Shown here piece by piece: positions 38,582 through 47,542 of a stretch of 64,000 bases of DNA. The translations under genes were made by a program, and so were the position numbers. Source of the stretch: Hamadaea sp013361475. GTDB taxonomy: Bacteria > Actinomycetota > Actinomycetes > Mycobacteriales > Micromonosporaceae. Numbering within the stretch: position 1 is the stretch's first letter; each line of letters opens with the position of its first letter. The notes beneath the pieces were generated by a model, which saw only the letters and a program-made list of their open reading frames with translations, did no database searches and had not been told where the DNA came from. The DNA is taken from the NCBI RefSeq assembly GCF_040654195.1, contig NZ_JBFAHM010000004.1:248001-312000 (forward strand). The letters are read 5' to 3'.

Positions 38582-39460
38582 ATGGAACTGCGCCAGCTGG
38601 AGTACTTCGTCGCGGTGGCCGAGGAGCAGAACTTCACCCGGGCCGGCGACCGCGTGCACATCAGCCAGTCCGGGATCAGCGCGCAGATCCGGCAGCTGGA
38701 AAAGGAGCTAGGGGCGGAGCTGTTCGACCGCTCGGGGCGTACCGCGACGCTGACGGTCGCCGGGAAGGCGGCGTTGGAGCACGCACGGGCGGCGCTGGCC
38801 GCCGCGGGCGCAGTCGAGCAGGCCGTCGGCGAGGTCAGCGACGTGCTGCGGGGGCGGCTGCGGCTCGGGATGGTGGTCGGCTGCACGGTGACACCGTTGT
38901 TCGAGGCGCTGGCCGCCTTCCATCAGGCGTACCCCGGAGTCGAGCTGTCGCTCACCGAGGACGCCTCCGACCGCATGGCCGACGGCGTACGCGCCGGTGA
39001 GCTGGACGCCGCCCTGATCGGCGCGGCCGGGGCGCCACCATCCGGAGTGGAGTCATTGACGCTGGTCAGCGAGCCCTTGGTCGCCGTCGTCCCGGCGAGC
39101 CATCCCGTGGCGGATCGGCGGACGCTGACACTACGCGCACTGTGTGCGTACCCCTTGGTGTGCATGCCCCTCGGGACGGGGCTGCGGGCGGTGCTGGACC
39201 GGGCGTGCGCGGCGCGCGGCCTGACGCCGAGGGTGGTGGTGGAGGCCGGGGCGGGCGACGCCATCGCCGATCTCGCGGGGCGCGGCTTGGGCGTCGGTGT
39301 GCTCAGCGCCTCGATGGCGGCGGCCTATCCGCTCACCGCGAAGGTCGTGTCCGACGTGGACGAACCGGCGCTGCTCACCCTGATCTGGCGGACCGCGCCA
39401 TCCCCCGCGGTACGCCGTTTCGTGAGCCTGGCCCGGAAGAGTTTCAGCGCAGAACGCTGA
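38582..39460 (+). CDS. LysR-family transcriptional regulator
   Basis: A 292-residue LysR protein: MELRQLEYFVAVAEEQNFTR, HISQSGISAQIRQLEKELGA, LFDRSGRTATLTVAGKAALE, then the effector-binding domain (LRLGMVVGCTVTPLFEALAA). Divergent from the NTF2-fold gene, its probable target. The 3' end overlaps the convergent reductase-like gene by 17 bp. Confidence 0.93.
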   Translation: MELRQLEYFVAVAEEQNFTRAGDRVHISQSGISAQIRQLEKELGAELFDRSGRTATLTVAGKAALEHARAALAAAGAVEQAVGEVSDVLRGRLRLGMVVGCTVTPLFEALAAFHQAYPGVELSLTEDASDRMADGVRAGELDAALIGAAGAPPSGVESLTLVSEPLVAVVPASHPVADRRTLTLRALCAYPLVCMPLGTGLRAVLDRACAARGLTPRVVVEAGAGDAIADLAGRGLGVGVLSASMAAAYPLTAKVVSDVDEPALLTLIWRTAPSPAVRRFVSLARKSFSAER

Positions 39461-39986
39461 ACCGCAGGTGGTTCGCCAGCGGGGCGGAGGCCTCGCCGAT
39501 GCGGCGCAGCTTCACGGTCGCGCCACCCGGATGCGCGAACAGCCGCACGCCGTCGCCGAGCAGCACGGGTGCGATGAAGACGGCGACCTCGTCGAGCCAC
39601 CCGGCCTCGAGGCACTGCCGGGCGACGTCGGCCCCGATGATGTTGACCACCTTCTCCCCCGCGGCCGTCCGGGCGGCCTCGATCGCCTCCTCGAAGTCGT
39701 TGACGAAGGTGACTCCGGGAACCGGCTCGGCGGGCGGATTGTGGGTCAGCACGAACTGCGGACCCTCCCAGCCGCCGCCGAACGCCTTGCCCTCGCCTTC
39801 GGTGCCGCGATGCGGGTCGTCGCCGCCGAACGACCGCCGGCCGACCAGGATCGAGCCGACCTCGCCGACGAGCGCCTCGGCCGCCGGATCAGGGCCGATG
39901 AACTCGGTCAGCCAGGACATGTCGCCCCCGGGCCCGGCGATGAACCCGTCCAGCGACATCGTCGCGGAGTACACCAGCTTCGCCAT
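39444..39986 (-). CDS. Dihydrofolate-reductase/RibD C-terminal-fold protein
   Basis: A 180-residue protein of the RibD-C/DHFR-like superfamily: KLVYSATMSLDGFIAGPGGD, ILVGRRSFGGDD, PQFVLTHNPP, VVNIIGADVARQCLEAGWLD, VAVFIAPVLLGDGVRLF. It probably uses NADPH to reduce an unidentified substrate. Stand-alone members are common and mostly uncharacterised. Confidence 0.9.
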   Translation of the reverse strand: MAKLVYSATMSLDGFIAGPGGDMSWLTEFIGPDPAAEALVGEVGSILVGRRSFGGDDPHRGTEGEGKAFGGGWEGPQFVLTHNPPAEPVPGVTFVNDFEEAIEAARTAAGEKVVNIIGADVARQCLEAGWLDEVAVFIAPVLLGDGVRLFAHPGGATVKLRRIGEASAPLANHLRFSVLR

Positions 39987-40030
39987 GGCCGAAGCCTAGG
40001 CGCCGAGTCCGACATTTTCCCGCGACGATC

Positions 40031-40210
40031 TCATTCGTCGGCGCGGCGTGCCTTGATGGCGTCGATGAAGACGAGCCACTCGATCGGCGCGGGGATCACC
40101 TGACGGCGGGAACGCTCCTCGCGGTCCCAGCGGTCGTGGTCCCAGCGGTCGTGGTCACGGCGGTCCGGCGCGGGCTCGCCGCAGCCCGTGTCGAGGGTGT
40201 GCTCGGTCAT
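40031..40210 (-). CDS. Small hypothetical protein with His/Asp-Arg-Trp repeats
   Basis: A 59-residue protein containing RDHDRWDHDRWDREERSRRQ, a repeat of HDRWD encoded by 15-bp tandem units (CGGTCGTGGTCCCAG, 40126-40160), and a C-terminal segment PAPIEWLVFIDAIKARRADE. I do not recognise it. The ATG 40210 with AGGTG upstream was chosen over GTG 40219. Confidence 0.45.
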   Translation of the reverse strand: MTEHTLDTGCGEPAPDRRDHDRWDHDRWDREERSRRQVIPAPIEWLVFIDAIKARRADE

Positions 40211-40284
40211 CGACGTCACCTGCTCTCCGTACGCCGCGCTCCGTCATATATAGAACGACGCGACTGTCCAGAGCGTTTCACCCG

Positions 40285-41019
40285 TTACCGCACCGCCGGC
40301 ACGCCCAGGCTCGCCCGGGCGTACGCCCCCACCTCCGGACCGGCCTCGGCCAGCACGGTTCCCGCCGGACCCCAGATCCGCGAGCGCCCGGCCGCGTCGT
40401 CGTAACCGGCGCCGGTCGACCCGGCGAAGCTGGCCGTCACCACCCAGACGCCGTACTTCGCCGCGGTGCGCCGAGCCCGCTCGTCCTGCACGGCGATCTC
40501 GTGCGCCCCGTCGAGCGCCCCCGCCACGTACGCGTGGACACCGAGTTCGCAGGTGATCGCGGCGTGCTCGGCGACACCGGTGTCCTTGCAGACCGCGAGG
40601 CCGAGACGCCAGCCGTCGACCTCGAGCACCGCCGGAGCGTCGCCCGGCACGAAATGCTCGGGTTCGGCCCCGCCGAGGAACATCTTCCGGTACGCCACGC
40701 GTACGCCGCCGCCGTCGATCGCCAGGACGGCGATGTGTCGGCCCGCCGACCCGGATGCCGCGACGGGCGCGCCGGCGAGCGCGATCGCGCCGGTTGCCGC
40801 GCAGGCGGCCACGATCGGGGCGAGCCGGGGATCGTCGGCCGCGACTGGCGCGGCGTCGAACTCGTAGCCCGTCAGCGACATCTCCGGGAACACGACGACC
40901 CGGGCTCCGGCGCTCCGGACGAGATCGGCGTGCGCGAGCGCGTTGGCGGCGACGTCGTGCGCGGAACAGGCGGGCTGGGCCGCCGCGATGCTCAGCGGAG
41001 CCGACGGTGGGGCGATCAT
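40285..41019 (-). CDS. Carbon-nitrogen hydrolase (nitrilase superfamily)
   Basis: A 244-residue nitrilase-fold amidohydrolase with the full triad: Glu in VVVFPEMSLTGYE, Lys in VAYRKMFLGGAE, Cys in LGLAVCKDTGVAEH. It probably hydrolyses a small amide. Its start overlaps the stop of the alpha/beta-hydrolase gene upstream (ATGA), so the two enzymes form an operon controlled from the 41775 operator. Confidence 0.9.
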   Translation of the reverse strand: MIAPPSAPLSIAAAQPACSAHDVAANALAHADLVRSAGARVVVFPEMSLTGYEFDAAPVAADDPRLAPIVAACAATGAIALAGAPVAASGSAGRHIAVLAIDGGGVRVAYRKMFLGGAEPEHFVPGDAPAVLEVDGWRLGLAVCKDTGVAEHAAITCELGVHAYVAGALDGAHEIAVQDERARRTAAKYGVWVVTASFAGSTGAGYDDAAGRSRIWGPAGTVLAEAGPEVGAYARASLGVPAVR

Positions 41020-41759
41020 GACGACAGGCTAGGTCCGGTTTGTTTCCCGTCTGTGTCGGCTGTGACCGCCTCGGCGTGGTGGCGAGCCTCTGCCAGAAGT
41101 CCCGCCAACCGATCTGGGTCGGCCAGTGTTGTGACATGTCCGGTGTGCGGCAGGCGTACGCGTCGGCCGTCCCGGCAGGCCGCGAGGAACTCCCGTTCGT
41201 CCGCCCGGAACGGGTCGCGGTCGCCGTTGACCAGCCACACCGGCCCGGCGTACGCCCGGAGCGCGGCGAGCTGGTCGTGGGCGGTGATCGCGGCGACGGC
41301 GGACGGCAGCACCGCGCAGCCCACCCCGCCGCTGAGGACGGATTCGGCCACGTCGCGCGGCAGTGCCCGCCGGATCGCGTACGCGCTCACCGCGTCGGCC
41401 CGCCGGGGGAAGCGCCCCGCGACGGCCGCGGCCGCCCGGTAGAGCAGAGTCATCGCCCGATTCCGTGCGGTGCAACCCATCGCGACCAGCCCCGCGACCT
41501 TCTCGGGATACCGCTCGGCCGTCGCGATCGCGGTGTAGCCGCCGAGGGAGAGTCCGGCCAACAGGGCTCGGCCGCCGGCGGCGTCGATCGCATCGGCCGC
41601 GGTCTCCGTGGCCGCTTCGAGGGTGAACACTTCCCCGCGCCGCCGGCCATGGCCGGGCAGATCCGGGGCGAAAGCCGTCGGCCCGAGCCGGATGACGACG
41701 GGCTCCCACATCGTGCGGCTGAGCCGGATGCCGTGCAGCAGGACGATCGGGAGCGTCAT
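41016..41759 (-). CDS. Alpha/beta-fold hydrolase
   Basis: A 247-residue hydrolase: oxyanion region LLHGIRLSRTMWEP, nucleophile elbow AGLSLGGYTA, acid in VNGDRDPF, His in LPHTGHVTTL. Substrate unknown. Start ATG 41759 (MTLPIVLLHG). It is divergent from the TetR at 41806, and the operator at 41775-41792 lies only 16 bp upstream, so the pair is likely TetR-repressed. Confidence 0.9.
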   Translation of the reverse strand: MTLPIVLLHGIRLSRTMWEPVVIRLGPTAFAPDLPGHGRRRGEVFTLEAATETAADAIDAAGGRALLAGLSLGGYTAIATAERYPEKVAGLVAMGCTARNRAMTLLYRAAAAVAGRFPRRADAVSAYAIRRALPRDVAESVLSGGVGCAVLPSAVAAITAHDQLAALRAYAGPVWLVNGDRDPFRADEREFLAACRDGRRVRLPHTGHVTTLADPDRLAGLLAEARHHAEAVTADTDGKQTGPSLSS

Positions 41760-41774
41760 GCGTCCAGTAAAACA

Positions 41775-41799
41775 CAACGCAACGTTGCGTTGCTATAGT
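41775..41799. promoter_or_regulatory. Perfect TetR operator and -10 of the TetR gene
   Basis: CAACGCAACGTTGCGTTG (41775-41792) is an 18-bp perfect palindrome. TATAGT (41794-41799) follows directly and should start transcription at the GTG 41806, giving a leaderless TetR message. A TetR dimer on the palindrome would block both its own gene and the divergent hydrolase operon. Confidence 0.75.
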
Positions 41800-41805
41800 G
41801 GCGTC

Positions 41806-42357
41806 GTGGCGCCTCGCAAGCAGCAGCACATCCTCGACACCACGCTCGCCCTGCTGGCCGAACGCGGATACGACCGGCTGACCATCGAAAGCGTCGCCGA
41901 GCGCTCGGGCGTCAACAAGACGACGCTCTACCGGTGGTGGCCCTCCAAACCGGCGCTGCTGGCAGACGCGCTCATCCAGGCACGCGCGCTGGACTTCGGC
42001 GTACCGGACACGGGCTCCTTGGAGGGCGACCTGCTAGGGCTGGCAGAGGCGATCGCCGCTCTGCTCACGACTCCCCCCACCGCCGGAATCGCCGTCGCGG
42101 CGCTGGCGGCCTCCGCTCAGCATCCCGAACTCGCGACGAGCGTACGCGCGTTCTTCGCCGACCGGATCGCTCGCGAGCGGCCCGTCTTCGAGCGGGCAGT
42201 CGCGCGCGGCGAGCTGCGGCCCGACGCCGACCCGATGACCATCGTGGACCTCGTCGCGGGCGCCGTCTGGCTGCGTGCGGTGTTTCGCGGGCAGCCGGTG
42301 GACGAGGCGTTCCTGCGTGACGTCGTCCGGCTGGCGCTCACCGGCGTGGCCGCGTGA
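41806..42357 (+). CDS. TetR-family regulator
   Basis: A 183-residue TetR protein: KQQHILDTTLALLAERGYDR, LTIESVAERSGVNKTTLYRW, WPSKPALLADALIQ, and a TetR C-terminal domain. It begins with GTG, very probably leaderless. Its own palindromic operator sits in its promoter, shared with the divergent hydrolase operon (41759 to 40285). Confidence 0.93.
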   Translation: MAPRKQQHILDTTLALLAERGYDRLTIESVAERSGVNKTTLYRWWPSKPALLADALIQARALDFGVPDTGSLEGDLLGLAEAIAALLTTPPTAGIAVAALAASAQHPELATSVRAFFADRIARERPVFERAVARGELRPDADPMTIVDLVAGAVWLRAVFRGQPVDEAFLRDVVRLALTGVAA

Positions 42358-42372
42358 GCCGGGTGAGCGGCG

Positions 42373-43170
42373 TCAGACGATCCTGGGCTCCGGCTGTTCA
42401 GTGCCGGCCGTGTCCGGGGCGGGTTTCGACGGGAACAACACCGCCGTCAGGTCCCGGCCTTTGAGCAGCCACGACGTGCCGAACGCCCAGACCGCGACGA
42501 CTTCGCCGAGGTAGAGCGGGGTCAGCTCGCCCAGCGTCAGCCGGAGCAGCCCGCCGACCGCGACCCAGACGACGGCGGCGACGATCGCCCAGCCGCAGAT
42601 CTTCTGCACCAGTGCCATGCGCCGGTCGTTCTCGTACTTCTTCTCGCGGTACGCGAAGATGAACGCGATCGCCGCGAGGCAGCTGATGAAGACCGCGGCG
42701 CAGACGAAGTGGACGATCGCCACCGTGTTCTCGCCCAGGGCCTGCTGGATCGGGGCGCACCCGGCCGGTTGGGGCTCGACGCCGCACAGCGGCGCTCCCG
42801 GCTGGATGCCGACCCGCCGGGTCGGGAAGAAGACCACCCCGATGACGGCGATCCCGGCGACCGTGCTGAGCCAGTAGTCCCAGGTCCGGGGCTGCGCCGA
42901 CATGTAGGTGAGCAGCAGGAAGCCGACCACGCTCAGCCCGGCCACGAACAGGTCGCGCATCGACGAGTGGTAGTACGCGCTGATCGACCCGCGGACGTGG
43001 ACACTCCCCCGCAGGTACGCCGCCTCGCCGACGATGAACGCGATCGGCAGGGCGAGCCCGATGACGCCGACGACGGTGCGGATGTTCAGATAGGACCGGA
43101 CGTAGAGGGCGGCCGGGTCCGTGCGGGCGGCGAGGTCCGCGGGGCGCTGGAAAGTGTCGGTGGCGGCCAT
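42373..43170 (-). CDS. Multi-pass membrane protein (DUF998-like)
   Basis: A 265-residue protein with six or seven transmembrane helices (TVVGVIGLALPIAFIVGEAA, DLFVAGLSVVGFLLLTYMSA, YWLSTVAGIAVIGVVFFPTR, IVHFVCAAVFISCLAAIAFI, ICGWAIVAAVVWVAVGGLLR). The HVRGSISAYYHSSMRDLFVA block with FFPT resembles DUF998 proteins. Function unknown. An ATG at 43197 would add nine residues. Confidence 0.75.
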   Translation of the reverse strand: MAATDTFQRPADLAARTDPAALYVRSYLNIRTVVGVIGLALPIAFIVGEAAYLRGSVHVRGSISAYYHSSMRDLFVAGLSVVGFLLLTYMSAQPRTWDYWLSTVAGIAVIGVVFFPTRRVGIQPGAPLCGVEPQPAGCAPIQQALGENTVAIVHFVCAAVFISCLAAIAFIFAYREKKYENDRRMALVQKICGWAIVAAVVWVAVGGLLRLTLGELTPLYLGEVVAVWAFGTSWLLKGRDLTAVLFPSKPAPDTAGTEQPEPRIV

Positions 43171-43214
43171 CTTCCCACGATCCGCCGCTTCGATCATCGA
43201 CGCAAGATGATCCC

Positions 43215-45482
43215 CTACACGGTGTACGTCTTGGCCACCAGCACCAGCTCGGAGGTGTGCGACCCTTCGACGCCGACGTCCGGCGGCCGGGGCGTGAACC
43301 CGGGCAGACCGGTGAGCCCGTCGCTGCCGTCCATGACGCGTACGCTCACCGGACCGGTCTGTTCGACGGTCAGAGTGAGGGTGAGCCCGTCGGCGGGCGG
43401 CGCGTGGAACAGCACCCCGAAGTCGCCGTCCAGCGCGTCGGCGGGAACGGCGCGCCCGGCGACGGTCGCACTGGTCACCTTCGTCCCGGGCAGTTTCAGG
43501 TACACCAGGCGGACGTCACGGTTGGGCTTGACGAGCAGATTCAGCGTCCGGCGACTGCCTTCCACTGTGGAGGACGTGACGGTCAGGCTCGGGGCGGGCA
43601 GGTCGGCCGCCTGCGCCGGTCCGCTGGCGATCTCGCCGTGCAGCAGCGGGAACTTCGCCTCGACGTGCTCGGTGCCGGTGGCGTACTGGGCGGCCCAGGC
43701 GCCCGGCTCGTCGTCGGCGCTGACCCAGCGGGCCTGCCCGTTGTCCGTGTCGAGGGCGTACATGAGCTGCTCGGGAGCGGGATGCTTCGCGTCGAACCGG
43801 TCGACCGCCAGACCGACGCCGGTGAACACCAGGGTCAGCACGGCCGCGCCGACCGCCGGCCACAGCGCCCGCCGGGGGAACACCACCCACAAGGCCAAGC
43901 CCAGCATCGTCGCGAAGAGCGCGGCCGCGGCGCCGGTGGCCAGGCCCAGCGCCGGGAAGAAGAGCATCACGGTGGGCGCGAGGATCACCACCGCGATCGC
44001 GCCGCCGACGGTCACCGCCGCGAGCTTCACCCAAGGGATACGCACAACGAAGGCGACGATGCCCGCCAGTGCCCCGAACAGGGCGGGCAACGCAGCGAGA
44101 TAGGAACCGCCGGGGGCGAACGCCGCGAGGACGAGGCCGAGGACGGCGAGCCAGCCGAACCCGGCCACGGCCAACGACCACCTCCCGAGACGCCGGCCCC
44201 ACAAGGCGTACCAGAGCAGTAAGAGGGTCGCGACGAGCGCGACCACGGCGGCGCGGAACCACTCCGGCCGCCAGGGGTCGAGCATCTGCCGGTAGCCGGG
44301 CCGGATCGCGACCAGGACCAGCCAGTAGACCTGGGCGAGAATCGGAGCGAGGGCGAGTGGGACGAGGCCGAGCCCGAATGCGGCGGCCTGCCGCCCGAAG
44401 CTCGCGCGGCTTCGGACGACGACGCCGAGCGCGACCACGGCGAGCAGCGCGAGCACCGCGACCGGCCAGACGAGCCAGCCCGGGTAGCGCACGAGGTAGC
44501 CGAGGACCGGGAAGTAGGTCGAGTCGCCCGCCGACGGCTCCTCCAGAGTGGACAGGTCTCGGGCCGCGAACGCCTTCGTGACCGCGAGCGCGTTCGCGCC
44601 GTGATGCTGGAGGCTCGCCTGATCCATGTACTCCGGGCGGTCCTCCGGCGTGTGGTAGACGGCCGACCCGTCGATGTACGCCGTGTTCAGCCCGGTGAAC
44701 CGGCCCGCGTCGCGGAACGGCGAGAAGTCGGTGTCGTTGGGCAGGATCCGGTAGACCTCGACGGCGAAGCTGGTCGCGACCGGATAGGGCGCGACATCGC
44801 CGTAGACGCCGACGACGTCCGCGTTGTCCCGAGTGGTCTCGAACATGATCGCCGGACCGGACGAGCCGCGCGCCTCGAAGTTGAGCACGACGCCACCGTC
44901 CTTCGCCAGGTCATGCTGGCCGACGAACGCCTCCGCGCCGCAGAGGCACGCCTCCTCCGCGTCGGTGAACAGGAAAACGACGTCGTTGCGCGGGCGTTCG
45001 CCGCTGGTCAGGATGCGGGCGGTTTCGAGGAGCGTGGCGACTCCGGCCCCGTCGTCGTTGCCGCCGTAGGAGACCTGCACCGAGTCGTAGTGCGCGACGA
45101 GGAACACCCGGCCGGTCGAGGCGGTGCCCTTCAGCTCGGCGACGACGTTGCGTACGCGGGCCATCGTGTAACCCTCGCCGAGCGCGTCGTCGGCTCCGAT
45201 CGCGTCCTGGATCCGGGGATCGAGCCCGTAGTCCTTGAGCGTGCCGACGATGTAGTCCCGGGCGGCCTCGGCGTTCTTCGACCCGGCGACGTGCACCGAC
45301 TCGCCGAGCGTCTGGACGTGGGCGTACGCCCGCCCCGCGCTGAACTCGTCACCGGGGGCGTCGGCGGCCAACGGGGCGGGTGGCTGGACCGTCCACACGC
45401 TCAGGACGGCCAGCCCGGCCAGCACGACGAAGACGATGAGACCGCCGAGTGCGCGGCGGGCGGGTGTCTGCTCCACGCCCAC
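43215..45482 (-). CDS. Membrane-bound M28-family zinc metallopeptidase
   Basis: A 755-residue protein: one N-terminal TM, an M28 aminopeptidase domain at about 45-310 with zinc ligands in VFLVAHYDSVQVSYG, GGNDDGAGVATLLE, FTDAEEACLCGAEAF, ILPNDTDFSPF and the AVYHTPEDRPEYMDQ loop, then about eight TM helices and a C-terminal extracytoplasmic beta-rich domain. The layout matches vacuolar-membrane-protease/Pff1-like exported aminopeptidases. It should trim peptides outside the membrane. Confidence 0.9.
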   Translation of the reverse strand: MGVEQTPARRALGGLIVFVVLAGLAVLSVWTVQPPAPLAADAPGDEFSAGRAYAHVQTLGESVHVAGSKNAEAARDYIVGTLKDYGLDPRIQDAIGADDALGEGYTMARVRNVVAELKGTASTGRVFLVAHYDSVQVSYGGNDDGAGVATLLETARILTSGERPRNDVVFLFTDAEEACLCGAEAFVGQHDLAKDGGVVLNFEARGSSGPAIMFETTRDNADVVGVYGDVAPYPVATSFAVEVYRILPNDTDFSPFRDAGRFTGLNTAYIDGSAVYHTPEDRPEYMDQASLQHHGANALAVTKAFAARDLSTLEEPSAGDSTYFPVLGYLVRYPGWLVWPVAVLALLAVVALGVVVRSRASFGRQAAAFGLGLVPLALAPILAQVYWLVLVAIRPGYRQMLDPWRPEWFRAAVVALVATLLLLWYALWGRRLGRWSLAVAGFGWLAVLGLVLAAFAPGGSYLAALPALFGALAGIVAFVVRIPWVKLAAVTVGGAIAVVILAPTVMLFFPALGLATGAAAALFATMLGLALWVVFPRRALWPAVGAAVLTLVFTGVGLAVDRFDAKHPAPEQLMYALDTDNGQARWVSADDEPGAWAAQYATGTEHVEAKFPLLHGEIASGPAQAADLPAPSLTVTSSTVEGSRRTLNLLVKPNRDVRLVYLKLPGTKVTSATVAGRAVPADALDGDFGVLFHAPPADGLTLTLTVEQTGPVSVRVMDGSDGLTGLPGFTPRPPDVGVEGSHTSELVLVAKTYTV

Positions 45483-45508
45483 ATCTTCACCCGGCGGTCC
45501 GCCGTCTG

Positions 45509-46021
45509 TCAGTCAAGCCGGTCGCCCAGGTCGATTTTCAGCTCGGTGATCTGCCGGAACTGATCGTCGAGCAGCCGGGTCACGACCGACCGGATCGCGC
45601 CGGCGAACTCCTCCTCGGCGTACTCCCGCAGCGTGCCGGGTTGGACGCGGACCGTCCACTCCTGCATGCCCCGGACCGAGATGGCGATCCTGCCGTCGGG
45701 CGACTCGCCGCGGGCGACGATCTGCGCCCGCCGTTCGACGAACTCCCACTGCCCCGCGGTGACCGGCTCGGGCTCGGCGGTGATCGGGACGTCCTCGTCC
45801 TCGCTCATGATCTCGAAGTACTCCCGCATGCGGCGGGCCCACAGCACCCGGGCCAGCGCCTCGAGCTGGCCGGGCAGGCGGCTCTCGTCGAGCCACCGGT
45901 AGCCGCCGGGGAAGCTCAGCCGCACCTGGTCACGGTCGAACAGTTCCGCCACGATCGCGCCGTCCGGCGTGGACGCCGTGACCACCATGCGGTCGAGTCG
46001 CTCGCTCACCATCATCGTCAT
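45509..46021 (-). CDS. Hypothetical protein, third gene of a type VII-like operon
   Basis: A 170-residue acidic protein (RMVVTASTPDGAIVAELFDR, EALARVLWARRMREYFEIMS, VRVQPGTLREYAEEEFAGAI). No recognised family; the first 35 residues look like the YbaB-type two-strand start seen in some ESX-associated proteins. ATG 46021 follows GAGG by six bases. It is the last of three closely spaced genes whose other members resemble type VII secretion substrates. Confidence 0.6.
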   Translation of the reverse strand: MTMMVSERLDRMVVTASTPDGAIVAELFDRDQVRLSFPGGYRWLDESRLPGQLEALARVLWARRMREYFEIMSEDEDVPITAEPEPVTAGQWEFVERRAQIVARGESPDGRIAISVRGMQEWTVRVQPGTLREYAEEEFAGAIRSVVTRLLDDQFRQITELKIDLGDRLD

Positions 46022-46035
46022 CACCGTCCTCGGCG

Positions 46036-46947
46036 CTAGTTGGCGTTGCCCATCATGTCGTGCACATTGCCCCGGGTGGCTCCGGCGAGTTCGGGGCGCA
46101 TCGGGATCAGCTTCGAGCGGCCGCCCTGCAGCGCGCTCAGATCCTTCGAGACGACCGTGTACACCTTGTTCTGCTCTTCCTTGATGTGCTGGGTCAGCTT
46201 CGTCAGGGCCTGCTTGAGTTTCGGCACGATGATCAGCGGATCCGAGCCGGAGATGTTGATCTCCTCCTTCGGCTGACCGGCGGCCTGCGCCCCGACCTGG
46301 GCCGCGCCGGCCACGAGTTCGAGCGCGAGCACACCGGCCACGACCGGCCCGCCGGCGAACGCGGTGCCGACCGAGGCGACCGATCCGATGACGGTGAGCA
46401 CCATCGCCGAGCTGCCGCCCAGACTGCAGTCGTGTTCCAGCGCCTTCAGCGTCTTGTCGGCGATCTTGTTCACGTCTTCCCGCGCGGTCTTCCAGACGCT
46501 CTGATAGGCCTGGATCGCGCCGCGCATCACGTAGACGGCGATGAACTGGCTCTGCACCTTCGCCGGGAACGGCTTGATGAAGTTGGTCGTGAAGTTCTGC
46601 GCGGCACTACCGGTCCAGCCGTCGACCAACGTGCTGACGTCCATGTGCTTGAGATCGCCGATCGGCGAGATGGTCTCCCCTTCCTTGTTGGCTTTGGTCG
46701 GCGGCAGCAGCTGACCGTCGGACAGCTCGGTCAGCGCGCCCTTGAGGTCGTCGATGAGCGTCTTCACCGGACCGTTCGGGTCGGGCAGCTGTGCGAACGG
46801 CTCGAACAGCTGCGGGATCTGGCCCCAGGTCGCCATCTCCGCCCGCTGCTCGGCGTCCAGCACCGTCCCGTTCGCCTGGATCTTCTGCGCCCACTCGTTG
46901 CACTTCTGCAGGATCTTGTTCGCTTTGCCGCGGATGTCGTCGCTCAT
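46036..46947 (-). CDS. WXG100-like secreted protein, large (type VII secretion substrate candidate)
   Basis: A 303-residue mostly helical protein. The N-terminal domain resembles a WXG-type hairpin (KCNEWAQKIQANGTVLDAEQ) and a second motif LVDGWTGSAAQNFTTNF carries W-x-G before a helix. There is a hydrophobic Gly/Ala-rich stretch (VLTVIGSVASVGTAFAGGPV VAGVLALELVAG) that could insert in a membrane, then a coiled coil. GAGG precedes the ATG. No ESX core genes (EccC, EccD) lie in the window, so export by type VII is inferred. Confidence 0.65.
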   Translation of the reverse strand: MSDDIRGKANKILQKCNEWAQKIQANGTVLDAEQRAEMATWGQIPQLFEPFAQLPDPNGPVKTLIDDLKGALTELSDGQLLPPTKANKEGETISPIGDLKHMDVSTLVDGWTGSAAQNFTTNFIKPFPAKVQSQFIAVYVMRGAIQAYQSVWKTAREDVNKIADKTLKALEHDCSLGGSSAMVLTVIGSVASVGTAFAGGPVVAGVLALELVAGAAQVGAQAAGQPKEEINISGSDPLIIVPKLKQALTKLTQHIKEEQNKVYTVVSKDLSALQGGRSKLIPMRPELAGATRGNVHDMMGNAN

Positions 46948-46954
46948 GTCAGCC

Positions 46955-47368
46955 TCACAGCGCCAGCTTGATGTTCGGGATGTCCACCCGGTTGCCGGAG
47001 CCGTCCTGGGTGTAGTCGTTGTTCATCAGTTTCTGCAGCTCCGCACGGGCCGCCTGGTCGGTGCGGGCGTACTCCTGCGCGGCCAGGCGCAGCGCCTCCG
47101 CGGTCAGCTCGACGTTGTGCCCGGCTTCCTTCACGCAGCCGGCGATGATGTCGCCCATCTGCGAGATCACGTCGGCGTGCTTGTCACCGCCGCCGCCGTC
47201 GAAGTCCGCGGGCCGGGTGAAGGCCGCCAACACGTTGTCCGCCGCGTACTGGACCTTGCCCTGCACGCGATAGAACGCCGCCTGCACCACCGGCATCTCG
47301 GCATTGGCCGCCCGCACCAGCTCCTCGAGCCGTGCTCCCAGCAGCTGCCCGCTCAGATAATTGCCCAC
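46955..47368 (-). CDS. Small WXG100/EspC-like protein
   Basis: A protein of 137 residues: about 100 residues of two long helices ending in AGHNVELTAEALRLAAQEYA RTDQAARAELQKL, the usual end of type VII-secreted helical hairpins (alanine-rich, with YxxxD). It is the first gene of the operon 47368-45509. The GTG 47368 follows GGAGG by five bases; GTG 47374 is possible. It may partner the larger protein encoded seven bases downstream. Confidence 0.7.
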   Translation of the reverse strand: MGNYLSGQLLGARLEELVRAANAEMPVVQAAFYRVQGKVQYAADNVLAAFTRPADFDGGGGDKHADVISQMGDIIAGCVKEAGHNVELTAEALRLAAQEYARTDQAARAELQKLMNNDYTQDGSGNRVDIPNIKLAL

Positions 47369-47374
47369 CGCCAC

Positions 47375-47542
47375 CTCCCCAGTCGTTGGCGCTCAGCGAA
47401 AAGCTGGGGAACGCACAGTGTGGGATGTGGTGTGACCGCGAGCCCCCCAGCTGCCGTCATCGTAGGAAGATTCCGACACCGGGGACGTCGCACAGGAAGT
47501 GGAAATACGCCTACAACTTGCGCGGTATGTGAATGAGGGGGA
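47375..47542. other. 168-bp gap without a gene
   Basis: This is the upstream region of the type VII-like operon. It is AT-richer than its surroundings around 47490-47535 and so is a likely promoter region, but I find no confident -35/-10 pair or repeat. Confidence 0.4.

Noticed and set aside
40126..40165. 15-bp tandem repeat as a regulatory iteron array
   Set aside because: The units are in frame inside a small open reading frame (HDRWD repeats) and lie in coding position, so protein repeat is the simpler reading.
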